Positions 1-8,722 of a stretch of 64,000 nt of DNA are shown piece by piece (the first letter of the stretch is position 1; the number at the start of each line of letters is the position of its first letter). The DNA comes from Chlorobiota bacterium (GTDB lineage Bacteria > Bacteroidota > Ignavibacteria > OLB7). Location: contig CP065014.1 in the NCBI GenBank assembly GCA_016700335.1, positions 657,001 through 721,000 on the forward strand. Direction: 5' to 3'. Made by a program: the position numbers and the translations under genes. The notes below the pieces were generated by a model. That model was given only the letters and a program-made list of their open reading frames with translations, did not search any database and was not told the origin of the DNA.

Positions 1-1167
1 TTCTTGTTGAAAAAAGTGCAATAAAAATTCATCTTTTATTTCACCCGATTTCATTGGTCTTATAACAGATACAAATAATTCAGCAGGATTCTTAATCATA
101 GAGCCTTTAATTGATTCATCATAAAAATGTTCACTCTTAAAAAGAACATTCAAAACTTTACCAACATCCCAATTACTATCTCTAAACACTTTTGATAATG
201 GAGTAATAATATTCTCTTCAATAACTTCTGGAATAGGTGTAACTGGAGTTAAAGATACATCTGTATAAACAAAATATCGGTAGAGTTTACGAATTAAATA
301 TTTTGATGTTTCTTCTTTTTCAAAAATTAAATTTATTAATGAGTTTAATTCTACTGAACCCAAATTATCCCCCTTAATAATTTTATTGTAGAAATTTTTA
401 TCAGTATTATCATGTCCAGTAAGTAAATTATTCTCCACCGTAGCACCTGGGTTTTGTTCAAACAACCATTCCCAACCAGTAAGTGCTCTGGCTGCTTCTC
501 TAACATCATTTTGAGTATAATTTGGGTTACCATTGTTATCATTCAAACCAATTGTAAACAACTCTTGAAGTTCTCTGGAGTAATTTTCTTGCAAAGTATT
601 TTTTTTATTATTTCTGCCGTTTAAAAAAATAAGCATTGCTTTATCTGTTGTAATATCAACACACATTTGTTTGAAATTCCCAACTGAATTTCTTCTAAAC
701 AATTGATTCTGATTATAAAAAAATCTTGCATCTGTATAAGAAGTTAAATAGTCCGAAGCAAAATGATTATGCCAAAATAAAACCATTCTCTCTCGAACAG
801 ATAATCCATTGTTAATCATTAAACCAATCCACCACCTTCTCATTTCTTCTATAAATACTGAAGCATTTGATGTGCCAGGGTCTAGATATAAAATGTTTGC
901 ATCTAACCAAGTCCCAACAAATCTTGATGGAGGAGGTAAAGTTGTTTCAGCAGTTGTTAGCTTATTAACTGCCTCAACTAAACCCATATTTACAACTGAA
1001 TTGATTTCAGAAACAGTAGGACCTATAACGGTTCGCCTTAGTAAATGTAAAGCAACAGTCTCATTCCATTCTCCGTTATATTGAACTAAACTAGGTGTTT
1101 TTGAGTTTAATTTAAAGTTAGAATTTTCCTTATTATTTTTTAACTTTAGAAAGTTTCTCCTATTCAT
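1..1167 (-). CDS. DUF1800 family protein, N-terminal part (runs off window)
   Basis: The frame is open from the ATG at 1167 down to base 1 (389 codons, no stop), so the C-terminus lies outside the window. The protein starts MNRRNFLKL, contains HLLRRTVIG near residue 45, a WHNHFASD segment in the middle, and YSRELQELFTIG followed by ALTGWEW further on. The second DUF1800 protein at 22513-24165 has matching segments (HLLRRCMYG, WSNHFVTD, YAREVQELFTMG, AISGWNL). DUF1800 proteins have no firmly known biochemical role; in this phylum they usually sit beside a DUF1501 protein and are predicted to be exported. The DUF1501 partner would be expected just outside the window, downstream on this strand. 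The family call is firm; function is unknown. Confidence 0.85.
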   Translation of the reverse strand, partial: MNRRNFLKLKNNKENSNFKLNSKTPSLVQYNGEWNETVALHLLRRTVIGPTVSEINSVVNMGLVEAVNKLTTAETTLPPPSRFVGTWLDANILYLDPGTSNASVFIEEMRRWWIGLMINNGLSVRERMVLFWHNHFASDYLTSYTDARFFYNQNQLFRRNSVGNFKQMCVDITTDKAMLIFLNGRNNKKNTLQENYSRELQELFTIGLNDNNGNPNYTQNDVREAARALTGWEWLFEQNPGATVENNLLTGHDNTDKNFYNKIIKGDNLGSVELNSLINLIFEKEETSKYLIRKLYRYFVYTDVSLTPVTPIPEVIEENIITPLSKVFRDSNWDVGKVLNVLFKSEHFYDESIKGSMIKNPAELFVSVIRPMKSGEIKDEFLLHFFQQE

Positions 1168-1352
1168 AAATATTATAATTGTTAGGATATAATTTTATAA
1201 TTTTAATTAAATATTAAAATTATTTAATTTTGTTAATTCTATATCGAACAAATTTAAGAATCAATTTTAATTAGATTTTTTTTATTTCAATTTACTTGAA
1301 TTTGTTCTGATTTAACACCTTTTTTGACAATTAATATTCGTAATTATTTTAA

Positions 1353-3926
1353 ATGAAAACTTTTTTTATATTTTTTGTATTTGCCATTGATTTAACAAAT
1401 ATCCATTCACAAACAATTTTTAAATCTCTAAATAAAGAAGAAGAAATTGAACAAAAAATTCAAAGGGATGAATGGATTGAATCTATGCACAGAATTGAGC
1501 CTGGTGTTAATCGATTTGTGATTGACGAGGAAAATGTTAAAGCAAGAAATCGTGAATCTGATAGTAAAAATAAACTTAACTTTTTCTCACAAGATACTAT
1601 AGCAAATTTGATTGGGAAGTGGAATGAAAGAGGAAGTGGGAATACAGCAGGAAGAATAGTTTATATAGATATCGACTTTGAAAGGAATATAATTTTTGCT
1701 GCTTCATCTGGTGGTCATATTTGGAAAGGGAATTATATTTCCGAACCTGTACCAAATGCAATTAATTGGAGGTGCCTAAATGATAATCAAAAAATTCAAA
1801 CTAATTTCATGAGATTAATCAAACTTCCTAATGGAAAAATGAGATTAATTGTTATTGGTGATAAAACTGGATTTTATTCTGATGATGATGGATTTAATTG
1901 GGTTGAATGTAAAGGTTTTGATGACATTAAAAAATGGGGTGGTTGGAAAAGAGCAATTTTAAAGGAAGGATCTAATGTGATTTATGCATTAGGTAATGAA
2001 TGGGATTATTCTAAAAGATGGACTTCAATTCCTGTGATTTATTCTTCTAAAGATTTTGGTGTTACTTTTAAAAAAATAGATTCTGATACTTCATTTAAGA
2101 ATTATAATCAAATAGATATATTCTCACAAAAGTATGGTTCTGGAAAAGTATATGTTGTTAAAAAAGATTTAATTTATGATTTAAGTCCTAATGACACTTT
2201 AATTTTAAGAAATAAAATGAATTTTCCAAAAGATAATAATATTTTTTCAGATCAATTTCTAACAGGAACTGAAACATCAAATGGGATTCATTTTTACATC
2301 TTACGAAAATTGGACTCATCAAGGATTTATAGTTCCAATGATAATGGTAAAAATTTTGAAGGGGGGACTGCAATATTAGGCATATATAATAATAATAGTT
2401 ATACTGCTTCAACAATGTATCCAAATCAAATATTTACTGGTGCGGTTGATTTGTGGAAATCATTTGTATATGGAGATACAAATTTTGTAAGGGCTTCAAA
2501 ATGGGATTCATATTATGGTAATAATGCTGAACTTCCTCATGCTGATATACAAGCAATAATTCCTTTTAGGGAAAAAAATAATGAAGTCTTTGCTGTTGGC
2601 ACAGATGGTGGTATATTTTTCTCAAGAGATTCTCTTAAAACATTTAGAAATTTGACACTATTCCAAATGAATAATGCTCAGTATTATAGTGTTTATACAT
2701 TGCCATATAATAATGATATAATTTATGCTGGTGCTCAAGATCAAGGCTTACAAAGGTGTATGAAAGATTCTATTGGAATTTTAAATTTCAAGCAATTAAT
2801 TAGTGGAGATTATGGTCAAATAGTTTCATCAAATCAGGGGGTAAGTATTTGGTATAATTATCCTGGATTTACTGTTTATTATCCTAAAGCAGGGGAGGAA
2901 CCTTTTGTAACCAAAAGTTCAAAATTTATTACTAAAGGTCAGTTATGGATCCCTCAGTTAGCTCCAGAACCACTACAATCAAATGTATGTTGGTTAGCTG
3001 GTGGTGATGATTCAAATGCTGTTATTCCAAAAGCAAGATTATGGAAATTAACATATGCGAATAATGATATTACATGGCAAAAACATTCATTTGATTTTGG
3101 TGAAGGTGCCATAACAGCAATCGGTATTAGTACTTTAAACGGAAAATATAGATATGTTATTACTAATAAATCAAAATTTTTTACATCAATTGATGATGGT
3201 CAAAACTGGACTAAAACTGATTCAGTAAAATTACCAGATGGTCATTATTTTTATGGTAATGCAATTCTCCCATCAGAAAAAAAGTTAGGTAGAATTTTTG
3301 TTGCGGGAAGTGGATATTCAACTGCAGGAGTTTTAGTAAGCGAGGATAATGGAAAAACTTTTACTGCTATGAATAATGATTTACCCAAAACTTTGGTTTA
3401 TGCAATTGCTTCAGATTTAAATGAAGAATATCTTTTTGCTGCAACCGAAATTGGACCTTATATATTTTCTTTCTCATCAAAAAAATGGAGTTACATGGGA
3501 GGATCAAAAGCAACAGATGCAGTTTACTGGTCTGTTCAGTATTTACCAAAGTCAAAAACAGTAAGATTTGGAACGTATGCACGAGGAATTTGGGATTTTG
3601 TAATTGAGAAAAAAATTAATGGCACAACTGATGTAAAGTCAGAAAATAAAAATGATTACAAATTGAATGTTTATCCAAATCCAGTTAAAGATGATTTAAA
3701 TATTAACTTTATGTTAACTCAAAAAAATAATGTTATTATAACTTTCTATGATTTGGCGGGCAAGAAAGTTCATGAAATTGTTAAAAAGGATTTACAGATT
3801 GGAGTACAAAATATAAATTGGAATAGCGTTTTAGATAATGGTACTAAACTGCCTAATGGAAACTATATTTGTATTGTATCGATTAAAGATAATGTAGATT
3901 ATTCTAAATTTTCTATAAATAGATAA
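1353..3926 (+). CDS. T9SS-secreted protein with Asp-box (BNR/sortilin-like) repeats
   Basis: An 857-residue exported protein. Residues 1-20 form a signal peptide ending HSQ. The body carries at least six Asp-box-like motifs (SDDDGFNW near 177, SSKDFGVTF, SSNDNGKNF, SRDSLKTF, SIDDGQNW, SEDNGKTF), the hallmark of BNR/sortilin-type beta-propellers. The last ~85 residues (from LNVYPNPVKDDL) are a type A T9SS sorting domain, so the mature protein should cross the outer membrane and be attached to the surface or released. Asp-box propellers occur in glycosidases and adhesins, but no catalytic residues can be assigned here, so the substrate is unknown. It stands alone, divergent from the DUF1800 gene upstream. 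No Shine-Dalgarno is present. Confidence 0.8.
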   Translation: MKTFFIFFVFAIDLTNIHSQTIFKSLNKEEEIEQKIQRDEWIESMHRIEPGVNRFVIDEENVKARNRESDSKNKLNFFSQDTIANLIGKWNERGSGNTAGRIVYIDIDFERNIIFAASSGGHIWKGNYISEPVPNAINWRCLNDNQKIQTNFMRLIKLPNGKMRLIVIGDKTGFYSDDDGFNWVECKGFDDIKKWGGWKRAILKEGSNVIYALGNEWDYSKRWTSIPVIYSSKDFGVTFKKIDSDTSFKNYNQIDIFSQKYGSGKVYVVKKDLIYDLSPNDTLILRNKMNFPKDNNIFSDQFLTGTETSNGIHFYILRKLDSSRIYSSNDNGKNFEGGTAILGIYNNNSYTASTMYPNQIFTGAVDLWKSFVYGDTNFVRASKWDSYYGNNAELPHADIQAIIPFREKNNEVFAVGTDGGIFFSRDSLKTFRNLTLFQMNNAQYYSVYTLPYNNDIIYAGAQDQGLQRCMKDSIGILNFKQLISGDYGQIVSSNQGVSIWYNYPGFTVYYPKAGEEPFVTKSSKFITKGQLWIPQLAPEPLQSNVCWLAGGDDSNAVIPKARLWKLTYANNDITWQKHSFDFGEGAITAIGISTLNGKYRYVITNKSKFFTSIDDGQNWTKTDSVKLPDGHYFYGNAILPSEKKLGRIFVAGSGYSTAGVLVSEDNGKTFTAMNNDLPKTLVYAIASDLNEEYLFAATEIGPYIFSFSSKKWSYMGGSKATDAVYWSVQYLPKSKTVRFGTYARGIWDFVIEKKINGTTDVKSENKNDYKLNVYPNPVKDDLNINFMLTQKNNVIITFYDLAGKKVHEIVKKDLQIGVQNINWNSVLDNGTKLPNGNYICIVSIKDNVDYSKFSINR

Positions 3927-4045
3927 GAATCAAATTGTTTGTAAACACCATCTTGAAATATCTTTAATAAATATTTTTTAAAGTTCAATAAATTAATTCA
4001 ATTAGATAAATATTTAGAACTCAAGTTTTAGCAATTAAATTTCCT

Positions 4046-4053
4046 TAACTTTG
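4046..4053 (+). promoter_or_regulatory. Putative Bacteroidota-type -7 box (TAACTTTG)
   Basis: TAACTTTG fits the TAnnTTTG consensus of the Bacteroidota primary sigma factor and lies 35 bases before the ATG at 4089. A T-rich TTTTA at 4026-4030 sits where the -33 element would be, though it lacks the final G. This is a pattern match only. Confidence 0.35.
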
Positions 4054-4088
4054 TTACACTAAATCAAGTAATAATATTGTTTTTATAA

Positions 4089-4472
4089 ATGGATTTACCA
4101 AATCAGTTAAATAATAAGCCTTCAACTTTAATGAGGATTGCAGCACTTTATGAAATGCTGTTTGCAGTTCTAATGATGACCGCAGGTATTACAGGCTTCC
4201 AACAAGAAGACAAACGTATGTCTCTTATTGGGAGATTAATTGCAGGGCTAATCATTTTTTTAAGTGCATTCCCAATGCAAAAAGGTTCTAGAAAAGCCAT
4301 GATGATTGAGTTGACTACCTCATTGTTTGTGTTAGGTTGGTATGGTTACAAATTTATATTAATGAATAAAGACTTCATGCCTGAGGGCTTCACATTTATG
4401 CTTTCAATAATCTCTATAATTTTAATTCTGCTTATTTTAGTTCAACCAAAACAACGTGAACGAATTTTTTAA
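4089..4472 (+). CDS. Small multi-pass membrane protein, unknown function
   Basis: A 127-residue protein with about four hydrophobic stretches (near 16-37, 46-62, 73-90 and 100-121) separated by short charged loops (QQEDKR, QKGSRK), and a cytoplasmic-looking C-terminus KQRERIF. This suggests a small inner-membrane protein. I do not recognise a named family. Its stop codon ends five bases before the TTG start of the alanine racemase gene, so the two are probably co-transcribed, but a link to peptidoglycan synthesis is not shown. Confidence 0.6.
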   Translation: MDLPNQLNNKPSTLMRIAALYEMLFAVLMMTAGITGFQQEDKRMSLIGRLIAGLIIFLSAFPMQKGSRKAMMIELTTSLFVLGWYGYKFILMNKDFMPEGFTFMLSIISIILILLILVQPKQRERIF

Positions 4473-4477
4473 ATGAA

Positions 4478-5575
4478 TTGCGACCTACTCAAGCTGTAAT
4501 TAGTACTTCTGCTTTAAGAAATAATATTTCTGTAATAAGAGATGTTATAAGTGATAATTGCAAAATTATGGCAATAGTTAAAGCTGATTGTTATGGACAC
4601 TCTGTCGAAATTTGTATCCCTATTTTAATAGATGAAAAAATAAATTATTTTGGTGTAGCAACTATTGAAGAAGCCATTCAGATAAGAAATTTAACTCAAT
4701 CATCTATTATTGTTGTTCTTACTCCTCCAATATCAAATCAACTAAATTTATATTTTCAATATAATATTGAATGTGTTGTTTCAAATAAGAATTTAGTTGA
4801 TAAAATTTGTAGTATTGGTGAAAGTTTATCAAAATCAATTAATGTTCATTTGCTTGTAAACACTGGAATGACAAGAAATGGATGTGAGCCAAGTGAAGTA
4901 ATAGATATTTTAACTTATCTCAAACATTCAAAAGAAATTAATATTATTGGCTTGTGTTCTCACTTTTCATGTAGTGATGAAATCTATTCAAATTTTACAT
5001 TAGAACAAATTACAATTTTTGATAAAACTCTAAAAGCCAGTATTGATGCGGGTTTTGAGTTCAGAGATGTTCATATTGCAAATAGTGGAGGAATTATGAA
5101 TTATCCTTCTTCACATTATAATTTAGTTAGACCAGGATTATCTCTTTATGGTTTACACCCAACTTTTCCATTACAATCTAAAAGTAATTTAAAGCAAATA
5201 CTTACTTTTAAATCTGCTATTACTAATATTAAAAAAGTATTAAAAAACACTCCAATAAGTTATTCTAAAAAATATATTACAACTAAAGATACATTTATAG
5301 CATCTGTTCCAGTAGGATACGCAGATGGTTTAATGAGATGCTTGACAAATAAACTTGATGTATTTATAAATGGGAAAAAATACAAAGTTGCTGGAACAAT
5401 TTGTATGGATGAAATTTTGATTGATATTGGAAATGATCCAATAAAAGTTGAAGATGAAGTAATTATTTGTAGTAATAATTCTCAAACTGCTTGGGATTTA
5501 GCTTTAGTCTCAAATACAATACCCTATGAGATTTGTACCAATATATCAAAAAGGGTTTCTAGAATTAAATCATAA
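4478..5575 (+). CDS. alr: Alanine racemase
   Basis: A PLP-dependent enzyme converting L-alanine to D-alanine for peptidoglycan. The PLP-binding lysine is K35 in MAIVKADCYGHS. The second-domain tyrosine motif ISYSKKY lies near residue 260, followed by VPVGYADGL and AGTICMDEILID, all typical of the family. Length (365) is normal for the stand-alone enzyme. The start is TTG at 4478: the nearby ATG at 4473 is out of frame, and no upstream in-frame ATG was found. The gene begins five bases after the preceding small membrane protein gene, suggesting one transcript. No murF fusion is present, unlike many Bacteroidia. The identification is firm; catabolic versus biosynthetic role is not resolved. Confidence 0.93.
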   Translation: MRPTQAVISTSALRNNISVIRDVISDNCKIMAIVKADCYGHSVEICIPILIDEKINYFGVATIEEAIQIRNLTQSSIIVVLTPPISNQLNLYFQYNIECVVSNKNLVDKICSIGESLSKSINVHLLVNTGMTRNGCEPSEVIDILTYLKHSKEINIIGLCSHFSCSDEIYSNFTLEQITIFDKTLKASIDAGFEFRDVHIANSGGIMNYPSSHYNLVRPGLSLYGLHPTFPLQSKSNLKQILTFKSAITNIKKVLKNTPISYSKKYITTKDTFIASVPVGYADGLMRCLTNKLDVFINGKKYKVAGTICMDEILIDIGNDPIKVEDEVIICSNNSQTAWDLALVSNTIPYEICTNISKRVSRIKS

Positions 5576-5719
5576 TTATTTTATTTAATCATTTCATCAA
5601 TTAAAAGTTATAATCTTAAAATATTCTTTAATTAAATTTAAGGTTCTGTAAATAAAATATAATGTTTTAAAGATTGTTTCGTCTTTTGTCTATCCTATAA
5701 ATATCACAAATTTTTTACT

Positions 5720-5727
5720 TAAATTTG
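5720..5727 (+). promoter_or_regulatory. Putative -7 box upstream of leucyl aminopeptidase
   Basis: TAAATTTG matches the TAnnTTTG consensus and would give a leader of about 50 bases before the ATG at 5784. A convincing TTG -33 element at the right spacing is not visible, so confidence is low. Confidence 0.3.
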
Positions 5728-5783
5728 CGACCTTTAAAATTATCATATCTACTCAGCATTTTTCTTAAAACAAAATATTAATA

Positions 5784-7241
5784 ATGAATATAAAAGTTCA
5801 AGAGTATAAACCACAATCTTTTACATCAGATTGTACAGTATTATTTTTTACAAAAGAATCTTATAAAATTGAAACTAAAAAATATCCTGAATTATCAGGG
5901 TTAATTGAAAGTGGTGATTTTACAGCTGAAAAAGGAGCAGTATCAGTTGCTTATTCAGGTTCTAAAAAATCAAGTAGAACAATTGTTGTAGGTTTGGGTG
6001 AAACATCTAAAGTTACAATTGAAAATGTTAGAGTTGCTTCAGCAGGTGCTTCACAAAGGGCTAAAGCTTTAAAATGTAAAACTATTGCTTTTTTATTACC
6101 AACAATTGAAAACTTAGGTTTAGAAGATATTTCTGTAGCAACTATTGAAGGATCTGTTTTAGGGACTTATTCTTACAATAAATATTTTACTATGAAAAAA
6201 GATATAGTAAATATTGAAAACATAATTCTTCTAACAGAAAAAAATAATATTAAAATAGTTCAAGAAGGTGTAAGAATTGGAAAATGCATTACTGAAGGGG
6301 TTTGTTTTTCACGTGATTTAATAAATGCTCCATCGAACGAACTTTTCCCAATGGAACTTGCTAGCAGAGCAAAAAGTCTTTCTAAATTAGGTGTAAAGGT
6401 TACAATTTTAGGTAAAAAAGAATTAGTTAAGAATAAAATGGGTGGAATTCTTGCAGTTAGCCAAGGAAGCCAATATGAGCCAGCAGTTGTTGTAATGGAA
6501 TATAATGGGGGTGGTAAAGAACGTCCTATTGGTCTAGTAGGAAAAGGACTTTGTTTTGATTCTGGTGGAATTTCAATTAAAGGTGCTGCTGGAATGGGTG
6601 AAATGAAAATGGATATGGGTGGTGCTGGAGCTGTTGTTGGAGCAATGCATTCAATTGCAAGTTTGAAGTTAAAGAAAAATGTTGTTGCTGTAATTGGGTG
6701 TTCAGAAAATATGCCATCAGGAACTGCTTACAAGCCAGGAGATGTAATCACATTCATGAATGGTAAAACTGCTGAAATAGATAATACTGATGCTGAAGGG
6801 AGAATTGTACTTGGTGATTGCCTAACATTTATTGATAAATATAAACCATCTCATGTGGTTGATTTTGCTACACTAACTGGTGCAATCTGTGTCTCTTTAG
6901 GTAATGTTACTTCAGGTTTGTTTGGTAAAGATGAAGATTTTAACTCTAAGTTGAAATCTGCTGGTGAAAGAACTTATGATAGAGTTTGGGAAATGCCATT
7001 GCATGAAGAATATGAAGAACTTATTAAAAGTGATATTGCTGATGTTAAAAATAGTGGTGGAAAATTAGGTGGATCAATTACAGCAGCATTATTCCTTCAA
7101 CATTTTATTGGAAATTATAAATGGGCTCACATTGATATAGCTGGAACTGGCATATTTCCTTCACAAAAAGGATACCTGAATAAAGGAGGGACTGGTGCTG
7201 GTGCTCGCTTAATTATAGATTTAGTTAGAAATTGGAATTAA
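5784..7241 (+). CDS. pepA: Leucyl aminopeptidase (peptidase family M17)
   Basis: A cytosolic two-metal exopeptidase that removes N-terminal residues from peptides. The family signature NTDAEGRIVL is at about residue 333. The metal and catalytic segments VGKGLCFDSGGISIK (near 250) and KMDMGGAGAV are also present, followed by DFATLTGA. The length of 485 residues is standard, with the variable N-terminal domain in residues 1-160. The ATG start has no Shine-Dalgarno, and the gene is transcribed alone, ending at a strong hairpin at 7262. The assignment to M17 is secure; peptide specificity cannot be read from the sequence. Confidence 0.95.
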   Translation: MNIKVQEYKPQSFTSDCTVLFFTKESYKIETKKYPELSGLIESGDFTAEKGAVSVAYSGSKKSSRTIVVGLGETSKVTIENVRVASAGASQRAKALKCKTIAFLLPTIENLGLEDISVATIEGSVLGTYSYNKYFTMKKDIVNIENIILLTEKNNIKIVQEGVRIGKCITEGVCFSRDLINAPSNELFPMELASRAKSLSKLGVKVTILGKKELVKNKMGGILAVSQGSQYEPAVVVMEYNGGGKERPIGLVGKGLCFDSGGISIKGAAGMGEMKMDMGGAGAVVGAMHSIASLKLKKNVVAVIGCSENMPSGTAYKPGDVITFMNGKTAEIDNTDAEGRIVLGDCLTFIDKYKPSHVVDFATLTGAICVSLGNVTSGLFGKDEDFNSKLKSAGERTYDRVWEMPLHEEYEELIKSDIADVKNSGGKLGGSITAALFLQHFIGNYKWAHIDIAGTGIFPSQKGYLNKGGTGAGARLIIDLVRNWN

Positions 7242-7261
7242 TTCATTTGTAAATAGTAAAA

Positions 7262-7297
7262 CCCTCAAATCCTATTTTGGTTTGAGGGCTTTTTATT
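7262..7297 (+). terminator. Rho-independent terminator after pepA
   Basis: A perfect 8-bp stem CCCTCAAA/TTTGAGGG (7262-7269 with 7281-7288) is followed by CTTTTTATTTT. It lies 20 bases past the pepA stop and between converging genes. Confidence 0.9.
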
Positions 7298-7322
7298 TTA
7301 TTTAAACATAAAAATTATAAAT

Positions 7323-8307
7323 TTAGTCCTTAATTTCTTGAATAGAAATGTTTCCTTGTGACTTTGCATTAATAGTTTTACCACCACCGTTAATTGTTCC
7401 ATTGAAATATTTTAGTGGAGTTTTGATTGAAATTGTATCTGTTGGAATTGTATTTATTATCTCTCCATTAATAGCATTTAATTTCAAATTTACATTAACA
7501 GTATTGAACATTTTAATAAATACATTCCCACGTTCAGATGTTAAATTACATGCCGGCGATTGTTCTGGTAATTCACAATAAATTTCACCTAAATAAGATA
7601 TTGCTTTAACATTACCAAAATGCTTTTTTATAACAATATCACCATCTGATTTTAAATTAAAGCTACCTTTATTCAAATTTGTTGATGTTTTACATCCTAT
7701 ACAATTAGCGTCTACATTTGAATTTAAACGCTCAAGAAAAACATCTCCATGATTCGAATTTAATTAATATTTTTCCATTTATATCAGATACAAATATTTT
7801 GGAATTAACTGAATTAACTTCTACATCACCATTTAATTCTTTATAATTCAAATATCCATTTTCTATTACAATTTGACTTTTAACATTTACATTTGGTGAT
7901 TCAATAATTATTTTATTTTCATTTCCAAATTTTAATTCATCTGTTGATTTAAAACTACATTTAATACTTTTTTTTATACTATCATAATCTGAATCTAATT
8001 TACAATTTTTAAAATTCGAAGAGTCACCAACAATTAATACTGTTATTAATAAATTCTCTGATTTACCATGTAAAACTTCTATACCAAAATTCGAACAGTT
8101 AAGGTTTAAAATAAATGTTTCTATTACTTGGTATGAAAACTCTTTTTTAAAAGTTTTATTTACAAATAAATCTTTGTTTAAGCCAAAAAATTCTTTTACA
8201 TTTTTTTCGATATCGCTAACTTGATTTCCTTTAAAACCCAGATAATATAAGCTAAATAAGCACAAACAAAAACTTAAAATAGAGATAAAAATAAATACTT
8301 TTCTCAT
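7323..8307 (-). pseudogene. DUF4097-like cell-surface protein, broken by one frameshift
   Basis: Two reading frames together make one protein. The first (8307 to about 7760) begins with a membrane anchor or signal segment (MRKVFIFISILSFCLCLFSLYYLGF) and continues in beta-repeat sequence (IVIENGYLNYKELNG, SKIFVSDINGKILI). It then shifts into a frame ending SWRCFS-stop at 7732. The next frame takes over at once with SNHGDVFLERLNSN and carries similar repeats (GDIVIKKHFGNVKAIS, GEIYCELPEQ) to the stop at 7323. Deleting one A/T in the TTT at 7759-7761 would restore NGKILINSNHGDVFLE. The repeated G(D/E/N)(I/V) pattern resembles DUF4097 putative adhesins. It may be a true pseudogene or a homopolymer sequencing error. 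Confidence 0.65.
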
Positions 8308-8322
8308 AGTACATTAAAAAAA

Positions 8323-8376
8323 TATCTTGTAAATACTGCAACTATAAAAAATATAATTTACAATATATACAAGATA
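8323..8376. other. Inverted repeat upstream of the DUF4097-like gene
   Basis: TATCTTGTA (8323-8331) and TACAAGATA (8368-8376) are perfect 9-bp complements 36 bases apart. An overlapping inner pair, TGTAAAT (8329-8335) and ATTTACA (8356-8362), could form an alternative stem. It lies between the small ORF at 8438 and the start at 8307, so it could be a terminator of the former or a leader structure of the latter. There is no U-run. Confidence 0.35.
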
Positions 8377-8437
8377 CCCTAGAAATTTAATAAAATTTTA
8401 ATAAATGTAATTAGCTGTTTATAAAAGACAATTAAAT

Positions 8438-8545
8438 TTATCTTACAAATCCTAATCCAAAAATTGCAACAAATACAATTGCAAGAATCACTAATTCATT
8501 CCATTTTTTAGGAATTTCTTTTTGAATACCAATCATCTTTGACAT
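8438..8545 (-). CDS. Possible 35-residue single-pass membrane protein
   Basis: An ATG at 8545 opens a 35-codon frame that reads MSKMIGIQKEIPKKWNE, then one hydrophobic helix (LVILAIVFVAIFGLGF), then R and a stop. A polar, lysine-containing N-terminus followed by a single helix is a plausible membrane miniprotein topology. It fills part of the otherwise gene-free stretch 8308-8722. There is no Shine-Dalgarno, as is normal in this window, so translation cannot be judged from the sequence alone. The rest of that stretch (8546-8722) is AT-rich with nothing I can identify. Confidence 0.4.
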   Translation of the reverse strand: MSKMIGIQKEIPKKWNELVILAIVFVAIFGLGFVR

Positions 8546-8722
8546 GAGTTAGAAGTTGAAAGTTAGTTAAAACACTTCCTATTTAAATACTAAATTCTTG
8601 TTACTAAAGTAAAGAATAAATAAATTAATAAGAAAGAATCTCAGTTTCAAATTGTAATAAATTATTTCAGGGTTGAAACAACAAATAAAACAAAATTTTT
8701 ATTAAAGGTTAATCAATTAAAA

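Noticed and set aside
4473..4475. ATG at 4473 as start of alanine racemase
   Set aside because: It is in a different frame from the conserved enzyme; the in-frame TTG at 4478 is used instead.
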